Origin: Paraburkholderia sp. CNPSo 3272
Lineage (GTDB): Bacteria > Pseudomonadota > Gammaproteobacteria > Burkholderiales > Burkholderiaceae
DNA length: 64,000 nucleotides
Direction: 5' to 3'
NCBI RefSeq assembly: GCF_024206495.1
Contig: NZ_JAMBPQ010000017.1
Coordinates: 62,001 to 126,000, forward strand
In this document: positions 23,514 to 32,100 of the stretch, one piece after another
How the letters are laid out: each line of letters starts with the position of its first letter
Position numbering within the stretch: the stretch's first letter is position 1
Translations under genes and position numbers: made by a program
Notes under the pieces: generated by a model
The model's input: the letters and a program-made list of their open reading frames with translations, nothing else
The model's database searches: none
What the model was told of the DNA's origin: nothing

Positions 23514-26103
23514 AACTGAACTCCTCGCCCTCGACGCCCACGTGCACGCGCGCAAGCGTTTTGCCGTCCATCACGCGCGAAAGAAACGCCGTGCTGATAC
23601 GCGGCAGCACGCTGTTCGTGAGAATGGCGTCGATCATTCGACCACCGCTTTCCATGCGCGTGCAACGCTGGGCGATTTGCGTCACCACGCTCTCGTCATA
23701 GGTGAACGGCACGCCGTGCGTGAGCGTCACACGCTCGGCCACGCGGCCGAGTTGCAGCCGGATGATGGCGCTCAGCATCTCATTGGAGAGCGGGTAATAC
23801 GGAATGGTCACCATGCGCCCGAGCAAAGCGGGCGGGAACGTCTCCAGCAATTGCGTGTGGAGCTCGCGTTCAATCACCTCCATCGGTGGGCTCGTTCGTG
23901 GATCGCGGCACAACTGCGCAATGCATTCCGTGCCCGCGTTGGTCGTGAGCAGAATGAGCGTATTGCGAAAGTCGATGGAACGGCCTTCGCTGTCGTCCAT
24001 GCGGCCTTTGTCGAAGACCTGAAAGAACAGCTCGTGCACGTCGGGATGCGCCTTCTCCACTTCGTCGAGCAGCACGACGCTGTGCGGACGCCGGCGCACG
24101 GCTTCGGTCAGCACGCCGCCCTCGCCGAATCCCACGTAGCCCGGCGGCGCGCCCTTGAGCAGCGATACCGTGTGCGCTTCCTGGTATTCGCTCATGTTGA
24201 TGGTGATGAGGTTCTGCTCGCCGCCGTAGAGCGCCTCGGCGAGCGCGAGCGCCGTCTCGGTCTTGCCGACGCCCGATGTGCCCGCGAGCAGAAACACGCC
24301 GACGGGCTTATTCGGATCCTCGAGACCGGCGCGCGAAGTCTGCACGCGCCGCGCGATCATTTGCGTAGCGTGTTGCTGGCCGATGATGCGGCGGTCGAGC
24401 ACCTCGTTAAGCCGCAACACATTGCCGATCTCGTTCTTCAGCATGTTGAGCACGGGCACGCCGGTCCAGTCCTGCACGACCGCCGCCACCGCATGACGGT
24501 CTACCCCTGGCAGCACGAGCGGCGCGTCGCCTTGGTGCGCGGCGAGCTGCACCTGGCGTTCGCGCAACGCGGACAGATCGGCGTGCGGTGCGCCTGCCAG
24601 AAGCGCCTGGCGGCGCGCGAGGATGTCTTCGACCATTTCGCGCTCCGCGTGCCAGCGCGCGTGCAGGTCGGCCAAGCGCGCGGTTTCGCTTTGCAACGCC
24701 GCCGCCGCGGCTTCGCGACGTGCCGCCGTATCGACGCCGATCGCCGCCTCGCGCCCGATCACCTCCAGCTCCGTGTTGAGCGCATCGATCCGCCGTTGCG
24801 CGTCGTCGACGGCGGGAGGCGTGGCGTGCTGGCTCACCGCAACGCGTGCGCATGCGGTATCGAGCAGGCTCACCGACTTGTCCGGCAATTGCCGCGCGGG
24901 CAGATAGCGATGCGATAGCTTCACGGCCGCCTCGATCGCTTCGTCGAGCACCTGCACGCCGTGATGCGCTTCGAGCGCGGCGGCAAGTCCGCGCATCATT
25001 GTCACCGCGCGCGCCTCCTCGGGCTCGTGGACCTGCACGACCTGAAAGCGCCGCGTGAGCGCCGGATCTTTTTCGATGTGCCTGCGGTACTCCGACCACG
25101 TCGTCGCCGCGATGGTGCGCACGCTGCCGCGCGCGAGCGCGGGCTTGAGCAGATTCGCCGCGTCGCCGGTGCCCGCCGCGCCGCCCGCGCCGATCAGCGT
25201 GTGCGCCTCGTCGATGAAGAGAATGACGGGATGGGGAGCCGCCTGCACGGCTTCCAGCACCTGGCGCAGACGCGCCTCGAATTCGCCCTTCACGCCCGCA
25301 CCGGCCTGCAGGAGTGCCACGTCGAGCGCGCGCAGGCTCACGTCGCGCAGCGCGGGCGGCACGTCACCCGCCACGATGCGCAGCGCGAGGCCTTCGACCA
25401 CGGCCGTCTTGCCGACGCCCGCCTCGCCCGTGAGGATCGGATTGTTTTGCCTGCGCCGCATGAGGATGTCGACGACCTGACGAATCTCCGCGTCGCGGCC
25501 CACCACGGGATCGAGCCGGCCCTCACGCGCCTGGGCCGTGAGATCGACGGTGAAGCGCTGCAAGGCGTCGTCCGTTCGGTGCGGCGTGTCGGGCTCCTGC
25601 GTCGCGACAGGCGCTTGCGTCGATGCTTCCGGCGAACCGTCGAGCACATCGGCGAAGTTGGCGACGAGGTCATCCAGCTTCACGCGATCGAACTCGCGTG
25701 AAATGCCGCGCAATGCGTTGCGCAGCACGGGCGTCTGCAACATGCCGACGAGCACATGTGCGCTGCGCACCTTCTGCGCGTCGAAGAGCAGCGACGCATA
25801 GACCCAGCCGCGCTCCACGGCCTCTTCCAGCTGCGATGAGATATCGCTGACCGAGGCCGCCCCGCGCGGCAGCCGGTCGAGCGCCTCGGTCATATCGCGT
25901 GCGAGCGCGGCGGCCTCGATGTGAGCGTGGCGGATCACGCGATGCAGGTCCGAATCGGGCAACTGCAGCATCTGATGCAGCCAGTGCGCAAGCTCGACAT
26001 ACGCGTTGCCGCGCAAGCGGCAGAACGTGGTCGCGCTCTCCATCGCGCCGAAACTGAGCGTATCGAGTTTGCCGAACAGGACGGCGCGGCTGATGTCTGC
26101 CAT
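23500..26103 (-). CDS. clpV: T6SS sheath-disassembly ATPase ClpV (TssH)
   Basis: An 867-residue AAA+ ATPase that recycles the contracted TssBC sheath. The N-terminal domain (about residues 1-160) is followed by the first AAA module with Walker A GEAGVGKT (226-233) and VILFIDEAHTLIGAGG. A coiled middle domain comes next, then the second module with Walker A GTSGVGKT near 607-614 and VLLDEVEKAHPDVHELFFQV. Length is normal for ClpV. The start MADISRAVLFGKL was chosen since family members begin there; a further Met lies 6 codons upstream. It begins 4 nt after tssG and overlaps vgrG by 14 nt at its end. Confidence 0.95.
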   Translation of the reverse strand: MADISRAVLFGKLDTLSFGAMESATTFCRLRGNAYVELAHWLHQMLQLPDSDLHRVIRHAHIEAAALARDMTEALDRLPRGAASVSDISSQLEEAVERGWVYASLLFDAQKVRSAHVLVGMLQTPVLRNALRGISREFDRVKLDDLVANFADVLDGSPEASTQAPVATQEPDTPHRTDDALQRFTVDLTAQAREGRLDPVVGRDAEIRQVVDILMRRRQNNPILTGEAGVGKTAVVEGLALRIVAGDVPPALRDVSLRALDVALLQAGAGVKGEFEARLRQVLEAVQAAPHPVILFIDEAHTLIGAGGAAGTGDAANLLKPALARGSVRTIAATTWSEYRRHIEKDPALTRRFQVVQVHEPEEARAVTMMRGLAAALEAHHGVQVLDEAIEAAVKLSHRYLPARQLPDKSVSLLDTACARVAVSQHATPPAVDDAQRRIDALNTELEVIGREAAIGVDTAARREAAAAALQSETARLADLHARWHAEREMVEDILARRQALLAGAPHADLSALRERQVQLAAHQGDAPLVLPGVDRHAVAAVVQDWTGVPVLNMLKNEIGNVLRLNEVLDRRIIGQQHATQMIARRVQTSRAGLEDPNKPVGVFLLAGTSGVGKTETALALAEALYGGEQNLITINMSEYQEAHTVSLLKGAPPGYVGFGEGGVLTEAVRRRPHSVVLLDEVEKAHPDVHELFFQVFDKGRMDDSEGRSIDFRNTLILLTTNAGTECIAQLCRDPRTSPPMEVIERELHTQLLETFPPALLGRMVTIPYYPLSNEMLSAIIRLQLGRVAERVTLTHGVPFTYDESVVTQIAQRCTRMESGGRMIDAILTNSVLPRISTAFLSRVMDGKTLARVHVGVEGEEFSYAFD

Positions 26104-26107
26104 TGAA

Positions 26108-27124
26108 CTAATCCTTTGCATGAGAGGGGGTCAACGGACGCAGCTTGAGTTGCGCCGCGTCGGCGGTGGCCGCGCGCGCGTGCAGCCACGTCGTGTAGCC
26201 GAGGCGCTGCTTGCGCCCTAGCGCGAGACGCGGCACCTGTGCGCGCCGCAATTGGAGGTTCACGTCCCATTCCAGTGGGTCGCGCACGTACAGGCGAACC
26301 CAATCGGCGAGCCGCGCGAGACTCGCGCCGCCCGGCAGGAAGCGCTCGTAATCGTCCAGCGAAAGCGGTCCGAGCACGACGCGGAATTTGTGTTGCCGAT
26401 CGAACACTCTCGCCCCGAGCATCGTGCCGACGCCCATGCGGGCGCTTTCGTCGCGCAAGCCGACGCGCGTCAGCGCAGCATCTGGCAGCTTCATCCAGTG
26501 CCCCACGTTTTGGACGACCTCCGCCGGCAAGCCGAAAAAGCGCGACAGCACGATCCGCAAACCCGCCGCGTGACGCGTGGGTCCTGCAAGCAGCCCGGCG
26601 AAATGCAGCTTGGCGAAATCGGGCACGGAGTCGCGATTGCGCAGCGCCGCTTCGTTGAGGCCGAACACGGTGCCCACATAGGCGGAGAACCGGTCGTCGT
26701 CGTCGCGATCGAGGCTCACCACCGGCTGCGCAGTGGCCCACGCGCGATAGAGCAGCGAGGCCATGCGGTGATGAAACACGTCGAGAAAGCGCGCGAAAGT
26801 GGGATCGCCCGCGTTACGCGCGCGGTGACGCACGTATTCGGTCAGATGCGTGGGCATCGGACCATTCGGGCCGAGCAGACCGAAGAAGTTCACGGCGAGC
26901 TTCGGCGCAGCATCCTGCTTGCTGGAGAAATTGCGCAGCGCCGCTGGAAAAAATATCAATTCGGGTTCCTGACCGAATCGCACCGCGTCGTCGCGTGGGC
27001 GCAGCGAAGCGCCCACGCGCGGCAACCCGCGATGCGCGCATTCCACCAGCCGCACGGCCTGAAAGAAGTCGAAGCGGTTGGCATCGGCGGAAAAGCGCTC
27101 GAACAGCATCACAGCGTCCGGCAT
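26108..27124 (-). CDS. tssG: T6SS baseplate protein TssG
   Basis: A 338-residue TssG (ImpH family), a baseplate wedge protein binding TssF and TssE. Recognisable segments are NRFDFFQAVRLVECAH near residue 16, the F-G-L-L-G-P-N-G-P-M-P-T-H-L-T-E-Y block (about residues 80-98) and the long helix after it (RFLDVFHHRMASLLYRAW), all standard for the family. A later part, GTMLGARVFDRQHKFRVVLG followed by P-L, is also conserved. The start overlaps the tssF stop by 16 nt, and 4 nt separate it from clpV, so translation is tightly coupled within the operon. Confidence 0.94.
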   Translation of the reverse strand: MPDAVMLFERFSADANRFDFFQAVRLVECAHRGLPRVGASLRPRDDAVRFGQEPELIFFPAALRNFSSKQDAAPKLAVNFFGLLGPNGPMPTHLTEYVRHRARNAGDPTFARFLDVFHHRMASLLYRAWATAQPVVSLDRDDDDRFSAYVGTVFGLNEAALRNRDSVPDFAKLHFAGLLAGPTRHAAGLRIVLSRFFGLPAEVVQNVGHWMKLPDAALTRVGLRDESARMGVGTMLGARVFDRQHKFRVVLGPLSLDDYERFLPGGASLARLADWVRLYVRDPLEWDVNLQLRRAQVPRLALGRKQRLGYTTWLHARAATADAAQLKLRPLTPSHAKD

Positions 27125-28962
27125 TGCCCGCTCCCCGGCGCCCAGCGCATGATTTCACCGCGTGTGGTCGAGCTCACGCAGGTTTCCGTAAACGCGTTCA
27201 TCGACACGTATTGCTCGAAGAAGCGCGCGAGCACCGCGCCGAACAAAAACGCGCTCGCACCTTCAAAACCGCTCTCATCGAGCAGCACATCGAGCGCGAG
27301 GCCGCGCCCGAACACGATGGGCCCGCGCGACGGCAGGCGCCGCGTGACCGCTCGCGAGCCGATGGAGCGCAGGGCTTCGATCTGCCGCGCGGCCGCGCCG
27401 TCGCCTTCGGGCGCGTAGAGCGCGAGCAGATCGCGCATGGCGCGGGCGCCGCTCCCGTTCGCGTCGTCCACGAGCGATGCGTAGTTGAGCGACAGGTGGC
27501 TCAGGAGACGCCACGCCACTGCCCCTTGCGCATAGGATGGCAACGGGCGGCTCGGCCCGGCGACACAGCGCACTGCGGAAACCGGCGCTTCGAGCTCCAG
27601 GGTGAAGTCGGTTTCGCCGCGCCCGAGCGGCTGGGTCAGCGTGAGATCGCGGTTGGTGCACAACACGCTGACACCGAGTTGATGCAGATCGCCGGGATAC
27701 GGTGCTTCGTGCGTATCCACCAGCGCGATCCAGGTTTCGCTGCCCGCATACGACGAACGCGCGCCGCGCTCCTGCTCGCGGGCGGACGGCAGACGCTTTT
27801 CGCGCCGCACCTGATAAAACGCCGTGTCGGGCTCGCCTGCGCCGAGGTCGCGCATGCGGTAGAACGGCTGAAATTCGACCGGCGCACTGCCACCCGAGCG
27901 ATGGCCCGTCACGCTTTGCACGCGATAGACTTCGAAGTCGCGCGGCCGCGTGCGGTCCACCACGACGTGATGCTCGAACTGCTCGCCCGTCACCGCGATA
28001 CGATCGGCGCGGCGCGCAAAGAGATTGATCGCAGGCGTGCAATGGAGCGCAAAATTCTCGTGGTCGATCCGTTGCTCGAGTGCGGTATCGCCCTTCGAAA
28101 GCAGGACGACAAGCTCGATCTCATGGCTTTCACAGCGAGCGAAATGCGTGCGCAATCCATCGATGCCGACGAACATGAACCGCTGCGCGAATGCGAAATA
28201 CTCCTGCAGCAGCCGATAGCCCGGAAACGATTGATCGCTCACGGGCAGCAGGGCTTCTTCGTCGGAGAAGCCGAGCGGGCGCAGCGACGAAGGCGGCAGC
28301 ACGCCACTGGGCGTCGCGATGCCAAGCGTCGAGCCGACCAAAAGTTCATGGAGTTTTGCCGCCGTTCCGTCGCTGCCACGCAGGTAGAGGGGCAGATGAT
28401 CGATGGCGAGGTCGTTAATCGATCGTTCGCCGAGTGCGCGCAGCTTGAGGCGCAAGCCTGCCTTCACGCCACGCGGCACGGCGGCGCAGACGCCGGACAG
28501 CGCGCCGGTGTGAGTGAAAAGCCGCGCTTCCACCAGTTCGAGCGGCGACAAGGTGAGCGCGTGCGCCGTGCGGAACTCGCAACGCGTCGCACGCTCGCCG
28601 TCAAACCGGCCCTGCAGCGGCGTGCCTCGCGGCACGGCCACGCCGTCCGCGAGTGCAGGGTGAGTCTTGTCGGGCTGCAGTTGCACGACCGTCATCGCGG
28701 GCGTCGGCGCGAGATAGTGCGGATACACCAGTTCGGCGAGATGCTGCGTGAAGCGAGGAAACTCGGCGTCGATTTTCATCTGCACGCGTGCGGCAAGAAA
28801 GCCGAAACCTTCGAGCAAACGCTCCACATAGGGGTCGGCGCAATCGAAACCTTCGAGGCCCAGCCGCCCCGCGATCTTCGGAAACGCCTTCGCGAACTCG
28901 CCGCCCATCTCGCGAACATGCTGCAATTCGCGACTGTAGTACTGGAGGAAGTCGGGGTTCAT
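27109..28962 (-). CDS. tssF: T6SS baseplate protein TssF
   Basis: A 617-residue TssF (ImpG family). The beginning MNPDFLQYYSRELQHVREMG followed by EFAKAFPKIAGRLGLEG and DPYVERLLEGFGFLAARVQM is the family signature. Later markers include FPRFTQHLAELVYPHYLAPT, PSSLRPLGFSDEEALLP and, toward the C-terminus, GRGLALDVLLDESGFEG and FVSMNAFTE-like text (EQYVSMNAFTETC). The start ATG overlaps the tssE stop in an ATGA (28959-28962); upstream frame extension was rejected as non-coding. The protein forms the baseplate wedge with TssG and TssE. Nothing unusual was seen in length or motifs. Confidence 0.95.
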   Translation of the reverse strand: MNPDFLQYYSRELQHVREMGGEFAKAFPKIAGRLGLEGFDCADPYVERLLEGFGFLAARVQMKIDAEFPRFTQHLAELVYPHYLAPTPAMTVVQLQPDKTHPALADGVAVPRGTPLQGRFDGERATRCEFRTAHALTLSPLELVEARLFTHTGALSGVCAAVPRGVKAGLRLKLRALGERSINDLAIDHLPLYLRGSDGTAAKLHELLVGSTLGIATPSGVLPPSSLRPLGFSDEEALLPVSDQSFPGYRLLQEYFAFAQRFMFVGIDGLRTHFARCESHEIELVVLLSKGDTALEQRIDHENFALHCTPAINLFARRADRIAVTGEQFEHHVVVDRTRPRDFEVYRVQSVTGHRSGGSAPVEFQPFYRMRDLGAGEPDTAFYQVRREKRLPSAREQERGARSSYAGSETWIALVDTHEAPYPGDLHQLGVSVLCTNRDLTLTQPLGRGETDFTLELEAPVSAVRCVAGPSRPLPSYAQGAVAWRLLSHLSLNYASLVDDANGSGARAMRDLLALYAPEGDGAAARQIEALRSIGSRAVTRRLPSRGPIVFGRGLALDVLLDESGFEGASAFLFGAVLARFFEQYVSMNAFTETCVSSTTRGEIMRWAPGSGQCRTL

Positions 28963-29468
28963 CTGGGCATCACCTCTTCGTACACGTTTGCCTTGCCGGC
29001 TTCCAGATCGAGTTCCGTGCGCAAATAAAGCCGCTCGGGCAGCGGGTGCGCATGGAGATCGCCTTCGACGATGAACGCCAGCGCGTTGTGCGCGATAGCC
29101 GCACCGCCGGACTGAATGGCGCGCACGCGCAAGGTGCCGCGTACGATGCGCGGCTCGAACGCGCCAATGGCTTCGGCAATCAGCCGTTCGATCCGCGTGA
29201 GCTCCACCTCCGACGCGCTCTTGCCCGCCAGCTCCGCGAAGCCGAAATTGAGCACCGAGTCGGCCACGCACGGATAGCGCGCGATCTCCTGCGCCGACGC
29301 GATGCCCCGCGCATTGAGGAGCCAGCCGATATCGCGCATGACGCTCAAGCGCTGCGCGCGCGCCGAACTGGCCCGATGCTCGCGGACTTCGCTCGTCGCT
29401 TCGGGCGCGTGGTCGGTCAACCGCTCCAGCAGCGAGGGCTGCACGCGCTCGGCGTTTCTCGTGCGCAT
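28959..29468 (-). CDS. tssE: T6SS baseplate protein TssE
   Basis: A 169-residue gp25-like baseplate protein. It starts RNAERVQPSLLERLTDH, the common TssE beginning, followed by the long helix SVMRDIGWLLNARGI and the conserved YPCVADSVLNFGFAELAGK (the S-V-L-N-F-G pattern of gp25 proteins). The E-P-R-I motif (FEPRIVRGTL) is present and essential in family members. It lies 7 nt after hcp and overlaps the tssF start by 4 nt. Length is normal. Confidence 0.94.
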   Translation of the reverse strand: MRTRNAERVQPSLLERLTDHAPEATSEVREHRASSARAQRLSVMRDIGWLLNARGIASAQEIARYPCVADSVLNFGFAELAGKSASEVELTRIERLIAEAIGAFEPRIVRGTLRVRAIQSGGAAIAHNALAFIVEGDLHAHPLPERLYLRTELDLEAGKANVYEEVMPR

Positions 29469-29475
29469 GATCCGC

Positions 29476-29967
29476 TTACGCCGTTGCGCTGGCCGGAATG
29501 TTCCACTTGCACTCGACCACGCCGCCGAGCGCCGAACCGGTGGTCGGATCCTGCTGCTGGTAGGTCACGTGGAATTTCTCGAAGTTGAGCGTCACCGTTT
29601 CGGTGAAGCGGTCTTCGCCGTCCGATCCGCCTGTCGCGTAGTTCGTGACGAGCACTTTGTCGAGGTCGATCGTGTAGTACTCCAACGGTTTGTTGCCGCC
29701 CGCCTTGCGCACGGTGAGTTTTCCGGTGGGGAAGTGCTTGCCCGTTACGCACGCGGTCATGATGGCCGGCGTTGCGTGATCCGTGTACTTGGTGATCGAA
29801 AGATCGTGCACGTCGACCTTGCCGCCGCCACCGCCCGTGCCGAGGTGCATCGTGCCGGACTGATCCATGCTCCAGCTCCACGAGAGCACGTCGATTTCAT
29901 CCTTGTGAGTCGTATCCAGCGACTCGCCCGTGACCGTGCCAAGTTTCAAAAAAATATCGACTGCCAT
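29476..29967 (-). CDS. hcp: T6SS tube protein Hcp (TssD)
   Basis: A 163-residue Hcp. Family features are MAVDIFLKLGTVTGESLD at the start, DVLSWSWSMDQSGTMHLG followed by a Gly run (GTGGGGGKV), and VHDLSITKYTDHATPAIMTA followed by C-V-T-G-K-H. The C-terminal part contains LDKVLVTNYATGG and ETVTLNFEKFHVTYQQQD. It forms the hexameric rings of the secreted tube. It sits between tssC (49 nt away) and tssE (7 nt away). The larger gap before hcp may hold RNA processing or extra ribosome-binding signals, since Hcp is made in excess. No C-terminal toxin extension is present. Confidence 0.96.
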   Translation of the reverse strand: MAVDIFLKLGTVTGESLDTTHKDEIDVLSWSWSMDQSGTMHLGTGGGGGKVDVHDLSITKYTDHATPAIMTACVTGKHFPTGKLTVRKAGGNKPLEYYTIDLDKVLVTNYATGGSDGEDRFTETVTLNFEKFHVTYQQQDPTTGSALGGVVECKWNIPASATA

Positions 29968-30016
29968 TTGGATTCCTTATTGATCGGGTTAATGCAGATT
30001 TGAAAACCGCCGCGGC

Positions 30017-31531
30017 TCAGGCCGCTTTGGTCGACGGCAGCCGCGAAACGAGCCGCAACGAGACGGTCAGGCCTTCGAGCTGATAATGCGGACGCAGATA
30101 GAACTTCGAGGTGTAGTAGCCCGGATTGCCCTGCACTTCCTCGACCACGACCTCCGCCGCCGCGAGCGGCCGGCGCGACTTGGTCTCTTCCGAGGAGTTG
30201 GCGGGGTCGCCGTCCACGTATTGAAGAATCCAGTCCTGCAGCCAGCGCTGCATGTCGTCCTTCTCCTTGAAGCTGCCGAGCTTGTCGCGTGCGATGCACT
30301 TGAGGTAGTGGGCGAAACGGCTGCAGGCGAACAGATAGGGCAGGCGCGCGGCGAGGTTCGCGTTCGCCGTGGCGTCCGGGTCTTCGTATTCGATCGGCTT
30401 GTTGAGCGACTGTGCGCCGATGAAAGCCGCGATATCCGAATTCTTCTTGTGGACGAGCGGCATGAAGCCGTTTTTCGCCAGCTCAGCCTCGCGGCGGTCG
30501 CTGATCGCGATCTCCGTCGGGCACTTCATGTCGACGCCGCCGTCGTCGGTGGGAAACGCGTGGACCGGCAGATCCTCCACCACCCCGCCCGACTCGATCC
30601 CGCGAATGCGCGAGCACCATCCCCACGTCTTGAAGGAGCGGTTGATGTTCACGGCCATCGCGTAGGCCGCATTGGCCCAAGCGTACTTCGACGCGTCCGC
30701 GCCCGCGGTGTCTTCTTCGAAATCGAATTCCTCCACGGGGCTCGTTTTCGCGCCATACGGCGTGCGCGCGAGAAAGCGCGGCATGGCGAGGCCGATATAG
30801 CGCGAGTCTTCGGAATCGCGCAGCGAGCGCCATGCGGCGTGCTCGGGCGTCTGGAAGATCTTCGTGAGATCGCGCGGATTCGCCAGTTCCTGCCACGAGT
30901 CCATCAGCATGACTGCCGGGTCCGCGCCCGCGATGAAAGGTGCGTGCGCGGCAGCGGAAATCTTGCCCATTTGCGTGAGGAAATCGACGTCGGGGCCGCT
31001 GTTGTCGAAGTAGTAATCGGCCACCAATGCGCCGTAAGGCTCACCGCCGAACTGGCCGTACTCTTCCTCATATAGCCGCTTGAAGAGCGGGCTCTGGTCC
31101 CACGCCACGCCCTTGTACTTGCGCAGCGACCGGTGCAGGTCGGCCTTCGAAATATTCATCACGCGCAGCTTGAGGCTTTCGTCGCTCTCGGTGTTGGTGA
31201 CGAGATAGTGCAACCCGCGCCACGCGCTTTCGAGTTGCTGGAACGGCTCTGCATGCAGGATGACGTTGATTTGCGCGCTCAGCTTTTCGTCGATGCGCGC
31301 GATCAGCGCTTCGATGGTCGCGAGCGCGTCGTCGGACACGCGGTGCGTGTCGAGCAGCGCCTGCTCCGCGAGCGTGCGCACGGCGCTTTCCACCGCTTCG
31401 CGCGCTTTCTCCGTGCGCGGGCGGAATGCCTTGTGCAAGAGTTGTTGAAACTCGCCGGATGGGCTCGCCGCGTCAGCTTCCTGCCTTTGCGGCTGCGCGA
31501 ACGCGAATGGATCGAGTTGGGTGTCTGCCAT
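30017..31531 (-). CDS. tssC: T6SS sheath large subunit TssC
   Basis: A 504-residue TssC (VipB/ImpD) forming the contractile sheath with TssB. Clear family segments are HAEPFQQLESAWRGLHYLV, LRVMNISKADLHRSLRKYKG, PLFKRLYEEEYGQFGGEPYG, PFIAGADPAVM and SRFAHYLKCIARDKLGSFKE. The C-terminal strand region ends with GLTVSLRLVSRLPS, which interleaves with TssB in the sheath handshake. The start at MADTQLDPFAF was chosen 10 nt after the tssB stop; the upstream frame is Pro/Arg-rich and non-coding. Length is as expected for the family. Confidence 0.96.
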   Translation of the reverse strand: MADTQLDPFAFAQPQRQEADAASPSGEFQQLLHKAFRPRTEKAREAVESAVRTLAEQALLDTHRVSDDALATIEALIARIDEKLSAQINVILHAEPFQQLESAWRGLHYLVTNTESDESLKLRVMNISKADLHRSLRKYKGVAWDQSPLFKRLYEEEYGQFGGEPYGALVADYYFDNSGPDVDFLTQMGKISAAAHAPFIAGADPAVMLMDSWQELANPRDLTKIFQTPEHAAWRSLRDSEDSRYIGLAMPRFLARTPYGAKTSPVEEFDFEEDTAGADASKYAWANAAYAMAVNINRSFKTWGWCSRIRGIESGGVVEDLPVHAFPTDDGGVDMKCPTEIAISDRREAELAKNGFMPLVHKKNSDIAAFIGAQSLNKPIEYEDPDATANANLAARLPYLFACSRFAHYLKCIARDKLGSFKEKDDMQRWLQDWILQYVDGDPANSSEETKSRRPLAAAEVVVEEVQGNPGYYTSKFYLRPHYQLEGLTVSLRLVSRLPSTKAA

Positions 31532-31541
31532 CTTGGGTCCT

Positions 31542-32057
31542 TTATTCGGTGTCGGGCGCGCCCTCGGGCTTCGGCGCGGCGGCGAGCGCATTCATCAGCG
31601 CAGGGTCCTCGAGCAAGCGGGCGACGAGCTTTTCCGCGTCGGTCTTGCCGTCCATATAGGTCAGCAGGTTCTGCAACTGACTGCGCGTTTCGAGTAACCT
31701 CGCGAGCGGCTCGACGTTGCGCGCGATAGCGGCCGGCTCGAAGTCGTCCATGCTCGAGAAGGTCATGTCCACGCCGATCTTGCCCTCGCCGGTCAGCGTG
31801 TTGTCGACCTGCATCGCCACACGCGGCTTCATGGAGCGCAGCCGTTCGTCGAAGTTGTCGATGTCGATCTCCAGAAACTTGCGCTCCGCAACGGGCGGCA
31901 GCGCTTCCTGCGGCTGCCCCGAGAGATCGGACAGCACGCCCATCACGAAGGGCAAGTTGACCTTCCTTTCCGAGCCGTACACTTCCACGTCGTACTCGAT
32001 CTGCACGCGCGGCGCCCGATTGCGCGCAATGAACTTCTGACTGCTCTCCTTGGCCAT
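31542..32057 (-). CDS. tssB: T6SS sheath small subunit TssB
   Basis: A 171-residue TssB (VipA/ImpB). The beginning MAKESSQKFIARNRAPRVQI followed by E-Y-D-V-E-V-Y-G and KVNLPFVMGVLSDLSG is the family signature. The central VDMTFSSMDDFEPAAIARNV and the C-terminal helix with LETRSQLQNLLTYMDGKTD (ClpV recognition region in homologues) are intact. It is followed 10 nt later by tssC and preceded by a 43-nt gap after tssA. Confidence 0.96.
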   Translation of the reverse strand: MAKESSQKFIARNRAPRVQIEYDVEVYGSERKVNLPFVMGVLSDLSGQPQEALPPVAERKFLEIDIDNFDERLRSMKPRVAMQVDNTLTGEGKIGVDMTFSSMDDFEPAAIARNVEPLARLLETRSQLQNLLTYMDGKTDAEKLVARLLEDPALMNALAAAPKPEGAPDTE

Positions 32058-32100
32058 TTGACCGTTCTCCTGGTTGAGTTGCGTTGCAGTGCGGCTTCGA

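Noticed and set aside
26995-29028. A 677-codon + strand frame opposite tssF/tssG
   Set aside because: Arg/His-rich shadow of the tssF coding strand with no ribosome site or recognisable domain.
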